A DNA stretch of 64,000 nucleotides from an uncultured Bacteroidales bacterium (lineage in GTDB: Bacteria; Bacteroidota; Bacteroidia; Bacteroidales; WCHB1-69), in contig OMYJ01000007.1 of NCBI GenBank assembly GCA_900315245.1, positions 29,256-93,255 on the forward strand, given 5' to 3'. The position numbers and the translations under genes were made by a program. Positions within the stretch are counted from its first letter, which is position 1, and each line of letters begins with the position of its first letter. This document shows, piece by piece, positions 17,456 through 25,160 of this stretch. The notes below the pieces were generated by a model that was not told the origin of the DNA, did not search any database, and worked only from the letters and a program-made list of their open reading frames with translations.

Positions 17456-18005
17456 AGTGAGTTATTTTTTTCAGATGTGACATTTCCTGGCGGTGGAGGA
17501 ACGCTTCAGGTTTTTTGATGTGGAAGAAGACGAGCGCGATCATCACATTCAGGTCGAAAAGGTACTCCCCTTGGACGGCCATATTCTCACGCCATACTTT
17601 TTGAATGTATTTTTTAGGGAAAAGTTCGAATAACTTTGCGATATCATCCATGTCGAGATGCACAAACACTTTTTCGATCAGCAATTCATCAGGCAGATTG
17701 TTTGCCGTGACATTGTCGTAAGACCAGAAAGCGTGTGCCTGCTCCAGTCTCTCGAACAACTCTCGTCTGAGACTCTCCTTGTATTGCTGGATTTTGTATT
17801 CGTTCTGGATTTTCAGGATTTTGCCTTCGGGAAGAGCAAACAGAGATTCGATTTTCAGGGACAATGGAAGCGTTATTTCTCTTTGGTCAAGCACAATATA
17901 GCTCAGCATCTGACGTGAGATACCCAATTCCCTTGCCAACGCCGACTGGTTGTAATGGTCTCTGACCATCAATTTGCTGATATATTGCCCTGCACTTTGT
18001 TTCAA
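17448..18005 (-). CDS. Helix-turn-helix protein with DUF6922-like domain (AbiE-type partner)
   Basis: About 185 residues from TTG 18005. Residues 15-45 (HYNQSALARELGISRQMLSY) are an XRE-type helix-turn-helix. The C-terminal half (AFWSYDNVTANNLPDELLIE, then FELFPKKYIQKVWRE) resembles DUF6922, which in Bacteroidota often sits directly before AbiEii toxins; naming it an antitoxin rests on that. ATG 18041 lies in the promoter box; TTG 18005 or ATG 17969 are better starts. The toxin that follows is truncated. Confidence 0.65.
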   Translation of the reverse strand: MKQSAGQYISKLMVRDHYNQSALARELGISRQMLSYIVLDQREITLPLSLKIESLFALPEGKILKIQNEYKIQQYKESLRRELFERLEQAHAFWSYDNVTANNLPDELLIEKVFVHLDMDDIAKLFELFPKKYIQKVWRENMAVQGEYLFDLNVMIALVFFHIKKPEAFLHRQEMSHLKKITHYA

Positions 18006-18030
18006 AACAGTAATTATAATAACGAACGTG

Positions 18031-18038
18031 CAAAAATA
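18031..18038 (-). promoter_or_regulatory. -7 promoter box for the AbiE-type module
   Basis: Minus strand TATTTTTG followed by CACG. Confidence 0.65.
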
Positions 18039-18089
18039 CAAAAAATGTCAACAAATGGGTTGACAAAAAAATCCATTTTTTTCTTAAGG

Positions 18090-19181
18090 CTATTCTTCCT
18101 TTTTCCATTGCCCTTCCACAAAATAGTATCTCCCCGGCGGCAGCATCGCGGCGGAGAGGATGACGTCGCGGCGCCAAACTTTGTCGGATATGGTGATATC
18201 GTGCCAGCCCTCCTTGGACTCGCAAATGGCAGTGTCGGTGTGATTGTCGATAACAATGGAAGGATACCTTGGCTTGTTGTTCGTCAGAAAGATCTCCCGA
18301 GACCAAGCCGCGAGACTGTCTGTATATAAGTCGCTTACTAATTGGGCGGTTTCCGAATTTACCATAGTGTCAAAGAGAACTTCCAAACTCATACAGTTGT
18401 CTCCGCTTAATTCGCAATGCCAGGGTCCTTTGTCACCTGTGGATCTTGACACCCAAGACGGTAGGAAATAACGATTCGGGTATTCTTGTTTGAATTCTTT
18501 CGTCAGTGTTCTGCACAATTCCATTTGCTGCTTCAACACTGTCGTGTCCTGGTGTTCCACAGCGTAACAAAGTTTGTTAGCTATGCATGTCAGTCTTGCG
18601 GTGCGCCCTCCTTGTGGTACCCATACCGAAGCGAGTTGTCCGCTATAGTTGAAATAATGGGTGGTGCCGTCATTGCCAAGACTCAAACTCTGGAGGTGAG
18701 TGGCTGTCTTGGTGGCATGTTCAAACAGCTCGGCTATACATTGGGATTGTTCTTCGGAAACATTCAGTGTGAATCGGTCGACAGGGTTTGTGTTGAAGCT
18801 GTTTACCAGTGATTGTATTTGTTTTTGCTGCTTTTTTTCGCGTTTCCGGAAATCCTTTGATTGGGCATAATCAACCGCCGTTATGTAATGCCAAACGCTT
18901 TCTTTCGCTTTGTTCAAAATCAACTGATTCTTGCCAACTATAAGGGCATATTCCGGGGAAAAGCTTGGTGCACAGAGATAGTATGTGCTAAAATTTGCCA
19001 TATATGTATAGCTTATCCCTTCTGGCTTTTCGCTTGTAACTAACAGACGGAATAACGTTTCGTTTCCGTTTTCATAATAATCATATATCCCGTATGACTC
19101 AGGCGTGAGGAAATCCTGTGCCCTGCCGCACACCATTGCGGCCAACAACGCGAGAATCAAGGTGGATTTACGCATATTCAT
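18090..19181 (-). CDS. Exported protein of unknown function
   Basis: About 363 residues from MNMRKSTL, with a signal peptide (RKSTLILALLAAMVCGRA, before QDF). The body contains a charged helical part (KDFRKREKKQQKQIQSLVNS), then NVSEEQSQCIAELFEHATKT, and its second half has strand-like segments. I do not recognise a domain. No transmembrane anchor, lipobox or sorting domain is visible. A weak box TATTTTCG lies at 19207-19214 on the minus strand. It stands alone between the AbiE-type remnant and the PIN module. Confidence 0.65.
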   Translation of the reverse strand: MNMRKSTLILALLAAMVCGRAQDFLTPESYGIYDYYENGNETLFRLLVTSEKPEGISYTYMANFSTYYLCAPSFSPEYALIVGKNQLILNKAKESVWHYITAVDYAQSKDFRKREKKQQKQIQSLVNSFNTNPVDRFTLNVSEEQSQCIAELFEHATKTATHLQSLSLGNDGTTHYFNYSGQLASVWVPQGGRTARLTCIANKLCYAVEHQDTTVLKQQMELCRTLTKEFKQEYPNRYFLPSWVSRSTGDKGPWHCELSGDNCMSLEVLFDTMVNSETAQLVSDLYTDSLAAWSREIFLTNNKPRYPSIVIDNHTDTAICESKEGWHDITISDKVWRRDVILSAAMLPPGRYYFVEGQWKKEE

Positions 19182-19319
19182 AGCGGTTTTCGTTTTTTTT
19201 TTGTCGCGAAAATACAATTTTTCCACGAGACTTGCGATTCTTGATTTTAATAATTAATAGTTAAGAAATGAAATGAAAAATTTTCTTGAAAAATAATGTT
19301 GTTGTTTCAAAATAAAATG

Positions 19320-19327
19320 TATTTTTG
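19320..19327 (+). promoter_or_regulatory. -7 promoter box for the PIN module
   Basis: TATTTTTG followed by CAGC; TTG at 19299 is 18 bases upstream. Confidence 0.65.
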
Positions 19328-19371
19328 CAGCTGAAAAAATAATAGTTTATACGAAGTAAAACTTACCCGTT

Positions 19372-19485
19372 ATGGCACCTAAAAGAAATTCGAAGGATGA
19401 TGCAAAGAAGGCGAAAAGGCCTAGAAAAAAAATCAAATACATCAAAATCGTTGAGTTGACTGAGGACCCATACAACCTCAACTAA
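19372..19485 (+). CDS. 37-residue basic protein upstream of PIN toxin, candidate antitoxin
   Basis: ATG 19372 to TAA 19485. The N-terminal two thirds are strongly basic (MAPKRNSKDDAKKAKRPRKK, then IKYIK) and the end is acidic (VELTEDPYNLN). One base separates its stop from the PIN ATG, and it has its own promoter about 45 bases upstream. Antitoxin genes commonly stand directly before PIN toxins, so a neutralising role is likely by position. It is far shorter than usual VapB proteins and has no recognisable DNA-binding fold. I know no family for it. Confidence 0.6.
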   Translation: MAPKRNSKDDAKKAKRPRKKIKYIKIVELTEDPYNLN

Positions 19486-19486
19486 T

Positions 19487-19900
19487 ATGTCTCGATATTT
19501 TCTTGACACTCACATTGTTGGCTGGCTTCTGAGCAATAGTCCAAAATTAGACGAAGAACTGAGGTATGATATTGAATATCCTAGTGGTAATCAATATGTC
19601 ATCTCAGAGTTTGTCCTTTTGGAACTACTTCATCTTAAGCAACTTGGTAAAATTCAGATTAATGGAAGCGCAAGGGATATTCTTAGTTCAATAGAAACTT
19701 TGAATGTTGGTCTCGAGCCAATCACAGACAAGGTATTTGAGGTCTTAGATGAAATTCCGATTTTGACCATTGGCAATGATAGACATTCTGATATGATAGA
19801 TCGCATCATTATCGCGCAAAGTATAGCTGATAAGTGTACGTTGATAAGTCATGACAGAAAGTTTCCCTATTATCGACCATACGGTTTGCTGCTCAATTGA
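19487..19900 (+). CDS. PIN-domain ribonuclease (VapC-like toxin)
   Basis: 137 residues, normal for a PIN toxin. The acidic metal site is complete: Asp7 in YFLDTHIVGWLL, Glu41 or Glu46 in SEFVLLELLHL, Asp102/Asp105 in SDMIDRIIIAQSI and Asp123 in LISHDRKF. PIN toxins cut RNA, often tRNA or rRNA. The preceding 37-codon gene, one base away, is the candidate antitoxin. The locus is AT-rich compared with its neighbours, which suits recent transfer. Confidence 0.85.
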   Translation: MSRYFLDTHIVGWLLSNSPKLDEELRYDIEYPSGNQYVISEFVLLELLHLKQLGKIQINGSARDILSSIETLNVGLEPITDKVFEVLDEIPILTIGNDRHSDMIDRIIIAQSIADKCTLISHDRKFPYYRPYGLLLN

Positions 19901-19950
19901 TGTTGGTAATTCATAGAGGAGCTGAGCCATGCGATGGAATAACACAAAAA

Positions 19951-19979
19951 CAGGTACGGCAGTCATCCCGCCGTACCTG
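19951..19979 (-). terminator. Hairpin terminator behind kamA
   Basis: CAGGTACGGC and GCCGTACCTG pair perfectly. On the minus strand a run of five T follows, so it probably ends kamA transcription; it could also serve the PIN gene. Confidence 0.7.
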
Positions 19980-19988
19980 TAGTAATAC

Positions 19989-20016
19989 GTAGGGGCGAAT
20001 AATTATTCGCCCCTAC
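19989..20016. repeat. 28-bp perfect palindrome (REP-like)
   Basis: The half-site GTAGGGGCGAATAA is followed by its exact reverse complement. GTAGGGGCGAAT-type palindromes are dispersed in many bacterial genomes; only one copy is seen here. Confidence 0.8.
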
Positions 20017-20033
20017 ATTGTAATAATCGTTGC

Positions 20034-21272
20034 CTATTTTTTGTGGCGTTTCTTTCTCGCCAGCTCGTTGGGCTCCAACGCCATCTGTTCGCCGTGGAGA
20101 AGGGAGGCCACGCCTTCGACGTGCTTCTTGTCGGGCAGCGGGCTGCAGGTGTTCTCCTGATAGTCCTCAGGCTCGGTGTAGGTGGTGATGACGCCTTCGT
20201 AGTTGCGCAGGATTACCTTGTGCGGGCTCTGGGAGATGACGTACTGAGGCATCACGGGAATCTTGCCGCCGCCGCCAGGAGCGTCCACCACGAAGGTCGG
20301 CACGCAGTAGCCGGAGGTGTGTCCGCGCAGGTTCTCGATGATCTCGATACCCTTGGAGACGGGCGTGCGGAAATGCTCCAGACCCATGGAGAGGTCGCAT
20401 TGGTAGATGTAGTACGGACGCACGCGCATGCGCACGAGGTCGTGCACGAGCTGCTTCATGATTTCGGTGTCGTCGTTCACGCCGCGCAACAGCACGGTCT
20501 GGTTGCCGAGCGGCACACCGGCATCCGCCAGTTTGGCGCAAGCGGCCATCGCTTCTTCGGTCACCTCGTTGGGGTGGTTGAAGTGGGTGTTGAGCCAAAT
20601 CGGATGGTATTTCTTGAGCATGTTGACAAGATCGTCGGTGATGCGCTGCGGGCAGACCACAGGGGTGCGGGAGCCCAAGCGGATGATCTCCACATGCGGG
20701 ATGGCGCGCAGGCGTTGGATGATGGATTCGAGCATCTTGTCGCCCACCATCAAAGCGTCACCGCCGGAGAGCAGCACGTCGCGCACTTGCGGGGTGCGGG
20801 CGATGTAGTCGATGGCGGCCTGGATGCGGTCCTGCGTGGATTCGCAGTCGTGCTGGCCGGCGAAACGTCTGCGGGTGCAGTGACGGCAGTACATGGAGCA
20901 CATGTCCGTGATGAGGAACAGCACTCTGTCGGGATAGCGGTGGGTGAGGCCGGGAACCGGGGAGTCCTCATCCTCGTGCAGCGGGTCGAGGAGGTCGGCG
21001 GGTGATTGGTGTACCTCGGCGGCCGTCGGGATGGCCTGGCGGCGGATCGGGCAGTGCGGGTTGTTCGGGTCGATAAGACTCAGATAATACGGGGTGATGG
21101 CCATACGGAGGGTGGCGAGGGATTTCTTCACGCCCTCTTCCTCAGCCGGGGTCAACTCGATGTATTTCTTCAGTTCTTCGAGTGTTTCCACTCTGTTGCG
21201 GACTTGCCATCTCCAATCGTTCCATTCAGCGTCGGTAACGTTGGGGAAAAGTTCTTTTCTTCTGCTTGCCAT
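20034..21272 (-). CDS. kamA: Lysine 2,3-aminomutase
   Basis: 412 residues, full length. Radical SAM cluster motif MCSMYCRHC gives Cys125, Cys129 and Cys132. The glycine-rich DAPGGGGKIPVMPQY carries the PLP lysine. The C-terminal tail (EDYQENTCSPLPDKKHVEGV) matches the family. The enzyme converts L-lysine to beta-lysine with SAM and PLP, the first step of lysine fermentation. Related YodO/EpmB enzymes are shorter, and a 400-plus length supports true KamA. It stands 32 bases behind threonine dehydrogenase on the same strand. Confidence 0.9.
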   Translation of the reverse strand: MASRRKELFPNVTDAEWNDWRWQVRNRVETLEELKKYIELTPAEEEGVKKSLATLRMAITPYYLSLIDPNNPHCPIRRQAIPTAAEVHQSPADLLDPLHEDEDSPVPGLTHRYPDRVLFLITDMCSMYCRHCTRRRFAGQHDCESTQDRIQAAIDYIARTPQVRDVLLSGGDALMVGDKMLESIIQRLRAIPHVEIIRLGSRTPVVCPQRITDDLVNMLKKYHPIWLNTHFNHPNEVTEEAMAACAKLADAGVPLGNQTVLLRGVNDDTEIMKQLVHDLVRMRVRPYYIYQCDLSMGLEHFRTPVSKGIEIIENLRGHTSGYCVPTFVVDAPGGGGKIPVMPQYVISQSPHKVILRNYEGVITTYTEPEDYQENTCSPLPDKKHVEGVASLLHGEQMALEPNELARKKRHKK

Positions 21273-21304
21273 ATTGATAATGAATTGATTTTACCTAAAA
21301 ATTT

Positions 21305-22258
21305 CTATTTCTGATATTTCGCCTTGAGTACCTTGATCATATCAACGGTCATAGAGGCGAGGTCATATTGCGGTTTGAAACCCCATTCCTCGCGGGCGCA
21401 GTGGTCGTCCATCTGGTTCGGCCAGGAGTCGGCGATGGTCTGGCGCAGTTCGTCGTATTGGTACTCCATCTGGAAGTCGGGAATATGCTTCTTGATCTCG
21501 TTGAAAATCATTTCCGGTTCGAAGCTCATAGCCGTGATGTTGAAGGAGTTACGGTGTACCAACTTGCTCGGATCGGCTTCCATGAGGTCCATAGCGGCTT
21601 TCAGAGCATCGGGCATGTACATCATGTCCATGAAGGTGCCTTTCGCGATGGGGCAGATGAATTTCTCGCCCTTCACGGCGGCGTAGTAGATTTCCACAGC
21701 GTAGTCGGTGGTGCCGCCGCCGGGGAGCGTCACGTTGGAGATCAGGCCAGGGAAGCGCACTGAACGGGTATCCACGCCGAAGCGTTTGAAATAGTAGTCA
21801 CTGAGCAGCTCGCCGGTGACCTTGGTGACACCGTAGATCGTCTTGGGACGTTGGATGGTATCCTGTGGGGTCATGTCGTGCGGCGTGTCGGGACCGAAAG
21901 CGCCGATGGAGCTGGGGGTAAAGAGGGAGCAACCCATCTCGCGGGAAACTTCCAGACAGTTGATGAGCGCGCCCACGCCTACGTTCCAGCCCAACATCGG
22001 GTTGGCCTCTGCCTTTGCGGAGAGGATGGCGGCAAGGTTGTAAATCGCGTCGATGTTGTATTTTTTCACCGCGTCGGCGATGTCTTGCGCGTTGGTGGCG
22101 TCAATTTTGCAGGAAGGACCGGCATCCGCCAAATCGCCCTTCAGGGGGTAAACCATGTCGGCGGCAACCACGTTGTCCGTACCATAAACTGCACGCAATG
22201 CGGGGGTTAACTCGGAACCAATTTGTCCGCATGCACCAATGACCAAAATCTTCTTCAT
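21305..22258 (-). CDS. L-threonine 3-dehydrogenase, short-chain (epimerase-like) type
   Basis: About 317 residues from MKKILVIGACGQIGSEL, a GxxGxxG Rossmann motif; an upstream in-frame start at 22309 would overlap the promoter box. The catalytic YGVTK motif of the extended SDR family (TIYGVTKVTGELL) is present, as are SSIGAFG and the VRFPGLIS segment typical of SDR threonine dehydrogenases. It oxidises L-threonine to 2-amino-3-oxobutyrate with NAD. No glycine C-acetyltransferase gene is adjacent. Pairing with kamA suggests a shared role in amino-acid breakdown. Confidence 0.85.
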   Translation of the reverse strand: MKKILVIGACGQIGSELTPALRAVYGTDNVVAADMVYPLKGDLADAGPSCKIDATNAQDIADAVKKYNIDAIYNLAAILSAKAEANPMLGWNVGVGALINCLEVSREMGCSLFTPSSIGAFGPDTPHDMTPQDTIQRPKTIYGVTKVTGELLSDYYFKRFGVDTRSVRFPGLISNVTLPGGGTTDYAVEIYYAAVKGEKFICPIAKGTFMDMMYMPDALKAAMDLMEADPSKLVHRNSFNITAMSFEPEMIFNEIKKHIPDFQMEYQYDELRQTIADSWPNQMDDHCAREEWGFKPQYDLASMTVDMIKVLKAKYQK

Positions 22259-22296
22259 TGTTATCTTATTTTTTGTGAATACAATTTTTGAGGGTG

Positions 22297-22304
22297 CAAA
22301 AGTA
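22297..22304 (-). promoter_or_regulatory. -7 promoter box for threonine dehydrogenase and kamA
   Basis: Minus strand TACTTTTG followed by CACCC, 38 bases before the ATG. Confidence 0.65.
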
Positions 22305-22432
22305 CACAATATTCTAAAATAATAGGCATCAAAAGTTTATTTTTTGTCACTTTATATCGAAAGACAAAGACTAATGACTATGACTATAACTTTTGACCAA
22401 TAGCCTTCTAACCTTGAACCCTTGAACTTTGA

Positions 22433-22467
22433 ACAAAAAAACGGACGTGACCATCGTCACATCCGTT
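22433..22467 (-). terminator. Terminator behind tRNA-Pro
   Basis: ACGGACGTGAC and GTCACATCCGT pair with one G-T wobble; on the minus strand a T run follows. Confidence 0.75.
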
Positions 22468-22481
22468 TTCCGTTTGATTCG

Positions 22482-22555
22482 TCGGGGTGAGAAGACTCGA
22501 ACTTCCGACCCCTTGCACCCCATGCAAGTGCGCTAGCCAACTGCGCCACACCCCG
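22482..22555 (-). tRNA. tRNA-Pro (GGG)
   Basis: 74 nt: acceptor CGGGGTG/CACCCCG, D-stem GCGC/GCGC, anticodon stem CTTGC/GCAAG with loop ATGGGGT (anticodon GGG), T-stem GGAAG/CTTCT and discriminator A. CCA is not encoded. A promoter box at 22571 and a terminator at 22433 make it a single-gene unit. Confidence 0.95.
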
Positions 22556-22570
22556 AGTCATTTACGGCGG

Positions 22571-22578
22571 CAAAGATA
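22571..22578 (-). promoter_or_regulatory. -7 promoter box for tRNA-Pro
   Basis: Minus strand TATCTTTG followed by CCGCC, about 15 bases before the tRNA. Confidence 0.7.
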
Positions 22579-22750
22579 CTATTTTTTTTGTTGTGTCGGC
22601 AAGTGTGAACTTTTTTTTATTTTATCTTTATGTTTTTGAAATTCAGATAGATATTTGAGGGTGTTAAAGAAAGACCTCCTGTTCTTCGCTGGATGATGGG
22701 ATTGTTTTTCGGTGATTTTATGAAATGAAATGCGATTATCGGTATAGGAC

Positions 22751-24580
22751 TTACCAATCCTCTTCCTCTGTCTCAAGCTCAAGTCTTGTGGCCGCGTCAT
22801 AATATCTTTTGAAGACTTCCGCGCCATGGTGTAAGGGTGGGGGAGTGTCTGGATTTTGCAACAACTCGTTGCAGAACGTGAAAATCTTCTCGTTGGCGAA
22901 CACCACGCACTTCACGCGGGCGCGGGTGAGAGCCACGTTCAGGCGGTTCGGACTGTAGAAAAACTCCAGATGGTCTTCCACCTCCGCAGGATTGGAGTTG
23001 GACATACTATATATAATGTAATCCTTTTCCTGTCCTTGCATCCGTTCCACCGTATCGACAAAGATGGTCTGCGCTATTTCCGCGCCGGCCTTTTCCAACA
23101 ACGCCCGTCTGATTTCGCGGATCTGTGCCCGGTAGGGACTCATGATGCCGATCTCGCTGACTGGCACACCGTTGCACAGCAGGTCGGTCACTATGTCGGC
23201 GGTGAGGTTGGCCTCGTAGGGGGAACGGCCGAGCGAGTCGAACTCGTGATGAATGACTAACAACTCGTTGGAGGGGTGCCTGACGATTTGCGGCGCGGAT
23301 GGACAGTTAAAATCGGTATAAGGCTGCTGCAACGCATGTTTCGCGGCAATGCGTCCGCTGTAGAACAGTCGGTTCGGGATGCTGATCAGGTTTTCGTTGA
23401 GGCGGTACGATTGGTCTAGAAGGGTGATGTCTTGCGGGTAGAGGTCGGCGAGCCGTTTGAAGATGCTGCCGTCGAAGAAGCGGTTGCCGGTGTCCTGCGG
23501 CACGATGGGGTCGAGCTGCTGGTGGTCGCCGACGAAGATGAGCCGCGAGCCGCGCATGATGGCGGGCAGCGCGAGTGGGATGCTCATTTGTGCGGCCTCG
23601 TCCATGATGACGTAGTCGAAGAGCCAGCCGTCCAGCTTTTTGGACGCGGGCGCGCAGAGGGCGAAAGGGGTGCCGCCCACCAAGAAACCATCCTGCGAAA
23701 GCTCAGAATCGTGCTGATATTCGTAACGTTTTAGCGACTTTTTGCGTGTGATGTGCGGATTGTTCATGATTTCGTCCGCCTGGTGCCGTTCCCCAACCTT
23801 CACCACGAACCGTTTGTCCTGCAGTTCGTTGGCGATGGCGTTGAGGCAGTTGTTAATGGCGGTGTGGGTGGGTGCGGTCACGAAAACCTTCTTGCCCATT
23901 TTCATCAGGTAATAGACGATTTTCGCGATGGTGAAGGTCTTGCCCGTGCCCGGCGGCCCTTGGATCAGATGGAAATAGTTGCAAACGAAGGATTTGCGGA
24001 TGGCTTCGTTCTGCGAAGGGTTGCCACAGTCCGGCGACGGCGATTCGCGGTACTGGTTGTGGAATTGTCCGGTGAGGAACCGTTCGAGGTGCTCGCAGTA
24101 GTCGGGGTTACCGTAAAGGTTCTCCCACGTGGCGCGGAGCAGTCGCTGGGTGATGTTTGAGTTTACGGCATTCACTTCCCAGCCGTCATGCGGGTAGTTT
24201 CTGATATCCAGCATGTTGTGTTGGTATTCGTAACTATTGGAGCGCAGCACGAAGTCGTTCACATCGTCCAGTTCGATCTCCATGATGAAAGAGTGCGGGC
24301 CGTGACTGAGCCGCACCTGCGTGCCCTCGCGGAATTTGGAGATGTTGTAGTCGCAGTGGATATGCACGCGGTTGATGTAGCGTAGGGCGCCGGTCGGAGC
24401 GGGCACGAAGCGAGAGGGCGCCCCGTCGTAGAACTCGAACTCCGCGTGCAGGTTGGTCATCGTGTAGCCCCGGCTCACGCGTTCGCGCAACGGCCGTTCC
24501 ATCAGTTCGTTGTATTCCTGATCCTGCCGTTGCTGCTGGATGTCGATGGCGTCGGAAAGCTTTTCGAGAAAGTGTGTCAT
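22751..24580 (-). CDS. SF1 DNA/RNA helicase, UPF1-like (AAA_11/AAA_12)
   Basis: 609 residues. After an N-terminal beta-rich region (1-180) come the Q motif (NPSQNEAIRKSF, about 187), Walker A IQGPPGTGKTFT (206-217), Walker B VIMDEAAQMSIP, motif III FVGDHQQLDP, motif IV DQSYRLNENL, and motifs V/VI VDTVERMQGQEKD and NRLNVALTRARVKCVVF. This is the complete SF1B (UPF1/Dna2-like) set. The host process is unknown. It lies downstream of a four-helix gene and a double-nuclease gene on the same strand, an arrangement recalling Dna2-type nuclease-helicase teams. Confidence 0.85.
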   Translation of the reverse strand: MTHFLEKLSDAIDIQQQRQDQEYNELMERPLRERVSRGYTMTNLHAEFEFYDGAPSRFVPAPTGALRYINRVHIHCDYNISKFREGTQVRLSHGPHSFIMEIELDDVNDFVLRSNSYEYQHNMLDIRNYPHDGWEVNAVNSNITQRLLRATWENLYGNPDYCEHLERFLTGQFHNQYRESPSPDCGNPSQNEAIRKSFVCNYFHLIQGPPGTGKTFTIAKIVYYLMKMGKKVFVTAPTHTAINNCLNAIANELQDKRFVVKVGERHQADEIMNNPHITRKKSLKRYEYQHDSELSQDGFLVGGTPFALCAPASKKLDGWLFDYVIMDEAAQMSIPLALPAIMRGSRLIFVGDHQQLDPIVPQDTGNRFFDGSIFKRLADLYPQDITLLDQSYRLNENLISIPNRLFYSGRIAAKHALQQPYTDFNCPSAPQIVRHPSNELLVIHHEFDSLGRSPYEANLTADIVTDLLCNGVPVSEIGIMSPYRAQIREIRRALLEKAGAEIAQTIFVDTVERMQGQEKDYIIYSMSNSNPAEVEDHLEFFYSPNRLNVALTRARVKCVVFANEKIFTFCNELLQNPDTPPPLHHGAEVFKRYYDAATRLELETEEEDW

Positions 24581-24613
24581 AATTGTAAGTTTTAGCGTGT
24601 GTTGTTATTATTA

Positions 24614-24676
24614 GGCAAAAGGCAAAAGGCAAAAGGTAAAAGGTAAAAGGCAAAAGGTAAAAGGCAAAAGGCAATA
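24614..24676. repeat. Heptamer array, GGCAAAA type (9 units)
   Basis: Nine 7-bp units: GGCAAAA, GGTAAAA or GGCAATA. It lies just downstream of the four-helix gene. Confidence 0.92.
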
Positions 24677-24680
24677 GGGA

Positions 24681-25052
24681 TTAGGATAGTTGTTGGTGAA
24701 GTTTGTTTATGATAGAGGTTAGCATTTTTTTTATTTCAGAAATAGTGGCAGTTAATGATTTAACGATTTCCGAAGATAAGGGATGAATTTTTTGGCATAA
24801 AAGTATTTGGGTTTCCAATTCGTATGCGGAACCTCTTGCAATGGTTAGAAATTGGGCATAGCTTTTAGGCGTTTGTCGCCCATATCCTTCAGCGATATTT
24901 GAAGGAATAGAAACTGCGGCTCTTCTCATTTGATCAGACAAGCCGTAGGTCTCTTCTTTGGGTAGCATTTTAGTGGTTTTATATACGTCAACCACTAAAT
25001 TCATGGCTTTTTGCCACACTAATAAATCTTTGTAATCATTAATCTTATTCAT
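24681..25052 (-). CDS. Four-helix-bundle protein (23S rRNA intervening-sequence family)
   Basis: 123 residues, the usual length. Contains the family landmarks DLLVWQKAMNLVVDVYKTT, GLSDQMRRAAVSIPSNIAEG, then YGRQTPKSYAQFLTIARGSA and YELETQILL. Members are helical bundles first found in 23S rRNA intervening sequences, and many are chromosomal singletons of unknown role. Here it lies between a double nuclease and a helicase, with heptamer arrays on both sides (24614 and 25091), as if inserted between them. Confidence 0.92.
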   Translation of the reverse strand: MNKINDYKDLLVWQKAMNLVVDVYKTTKMLPKEETYGLSDQMRRAAVSIPSNIAEGYGRQTPKSYAQFLTIARGSAYELETQILLCQKIHPLSSEIVKSLTATISEIKKMLTSIINKLHQQLS

Positions 25053-25090
25053 AATATAATGTTTTGGTATTTAATATGACTTTTGTTTTC

Positions 25091-25160
25091 TGTTGCCTGT
25101 TGCCTGTTGCCTGTTGCCTGTTGCCTGTTGCCTGTTGCCTGTTGCCTGTTGCCTATTGCC
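25091..25160. repeat. Heptamer array, TGTTGCC type (10 units)
   Basis: Nine TGTTGCC units and one TATTGCC without interruption. On the minus strand the units read GGCAACA, related to the array at 24614. The array supplies the last codons and the stop of the nuclease gene. Confidence 0.95.

Noticed and set aside
22579..22827. 82-codon frame at the helicase 3' end
   Set aside because: It overlaps the helicase C-terminus in another frame, is low-complexity Lys/Ser-rich and has no start support.
24614..25160. CRISPR-like arrays
   Set aside because: The repeats are contiguous 7-bp units without spacers and there are no cas genes; they are simple tandem arrays.
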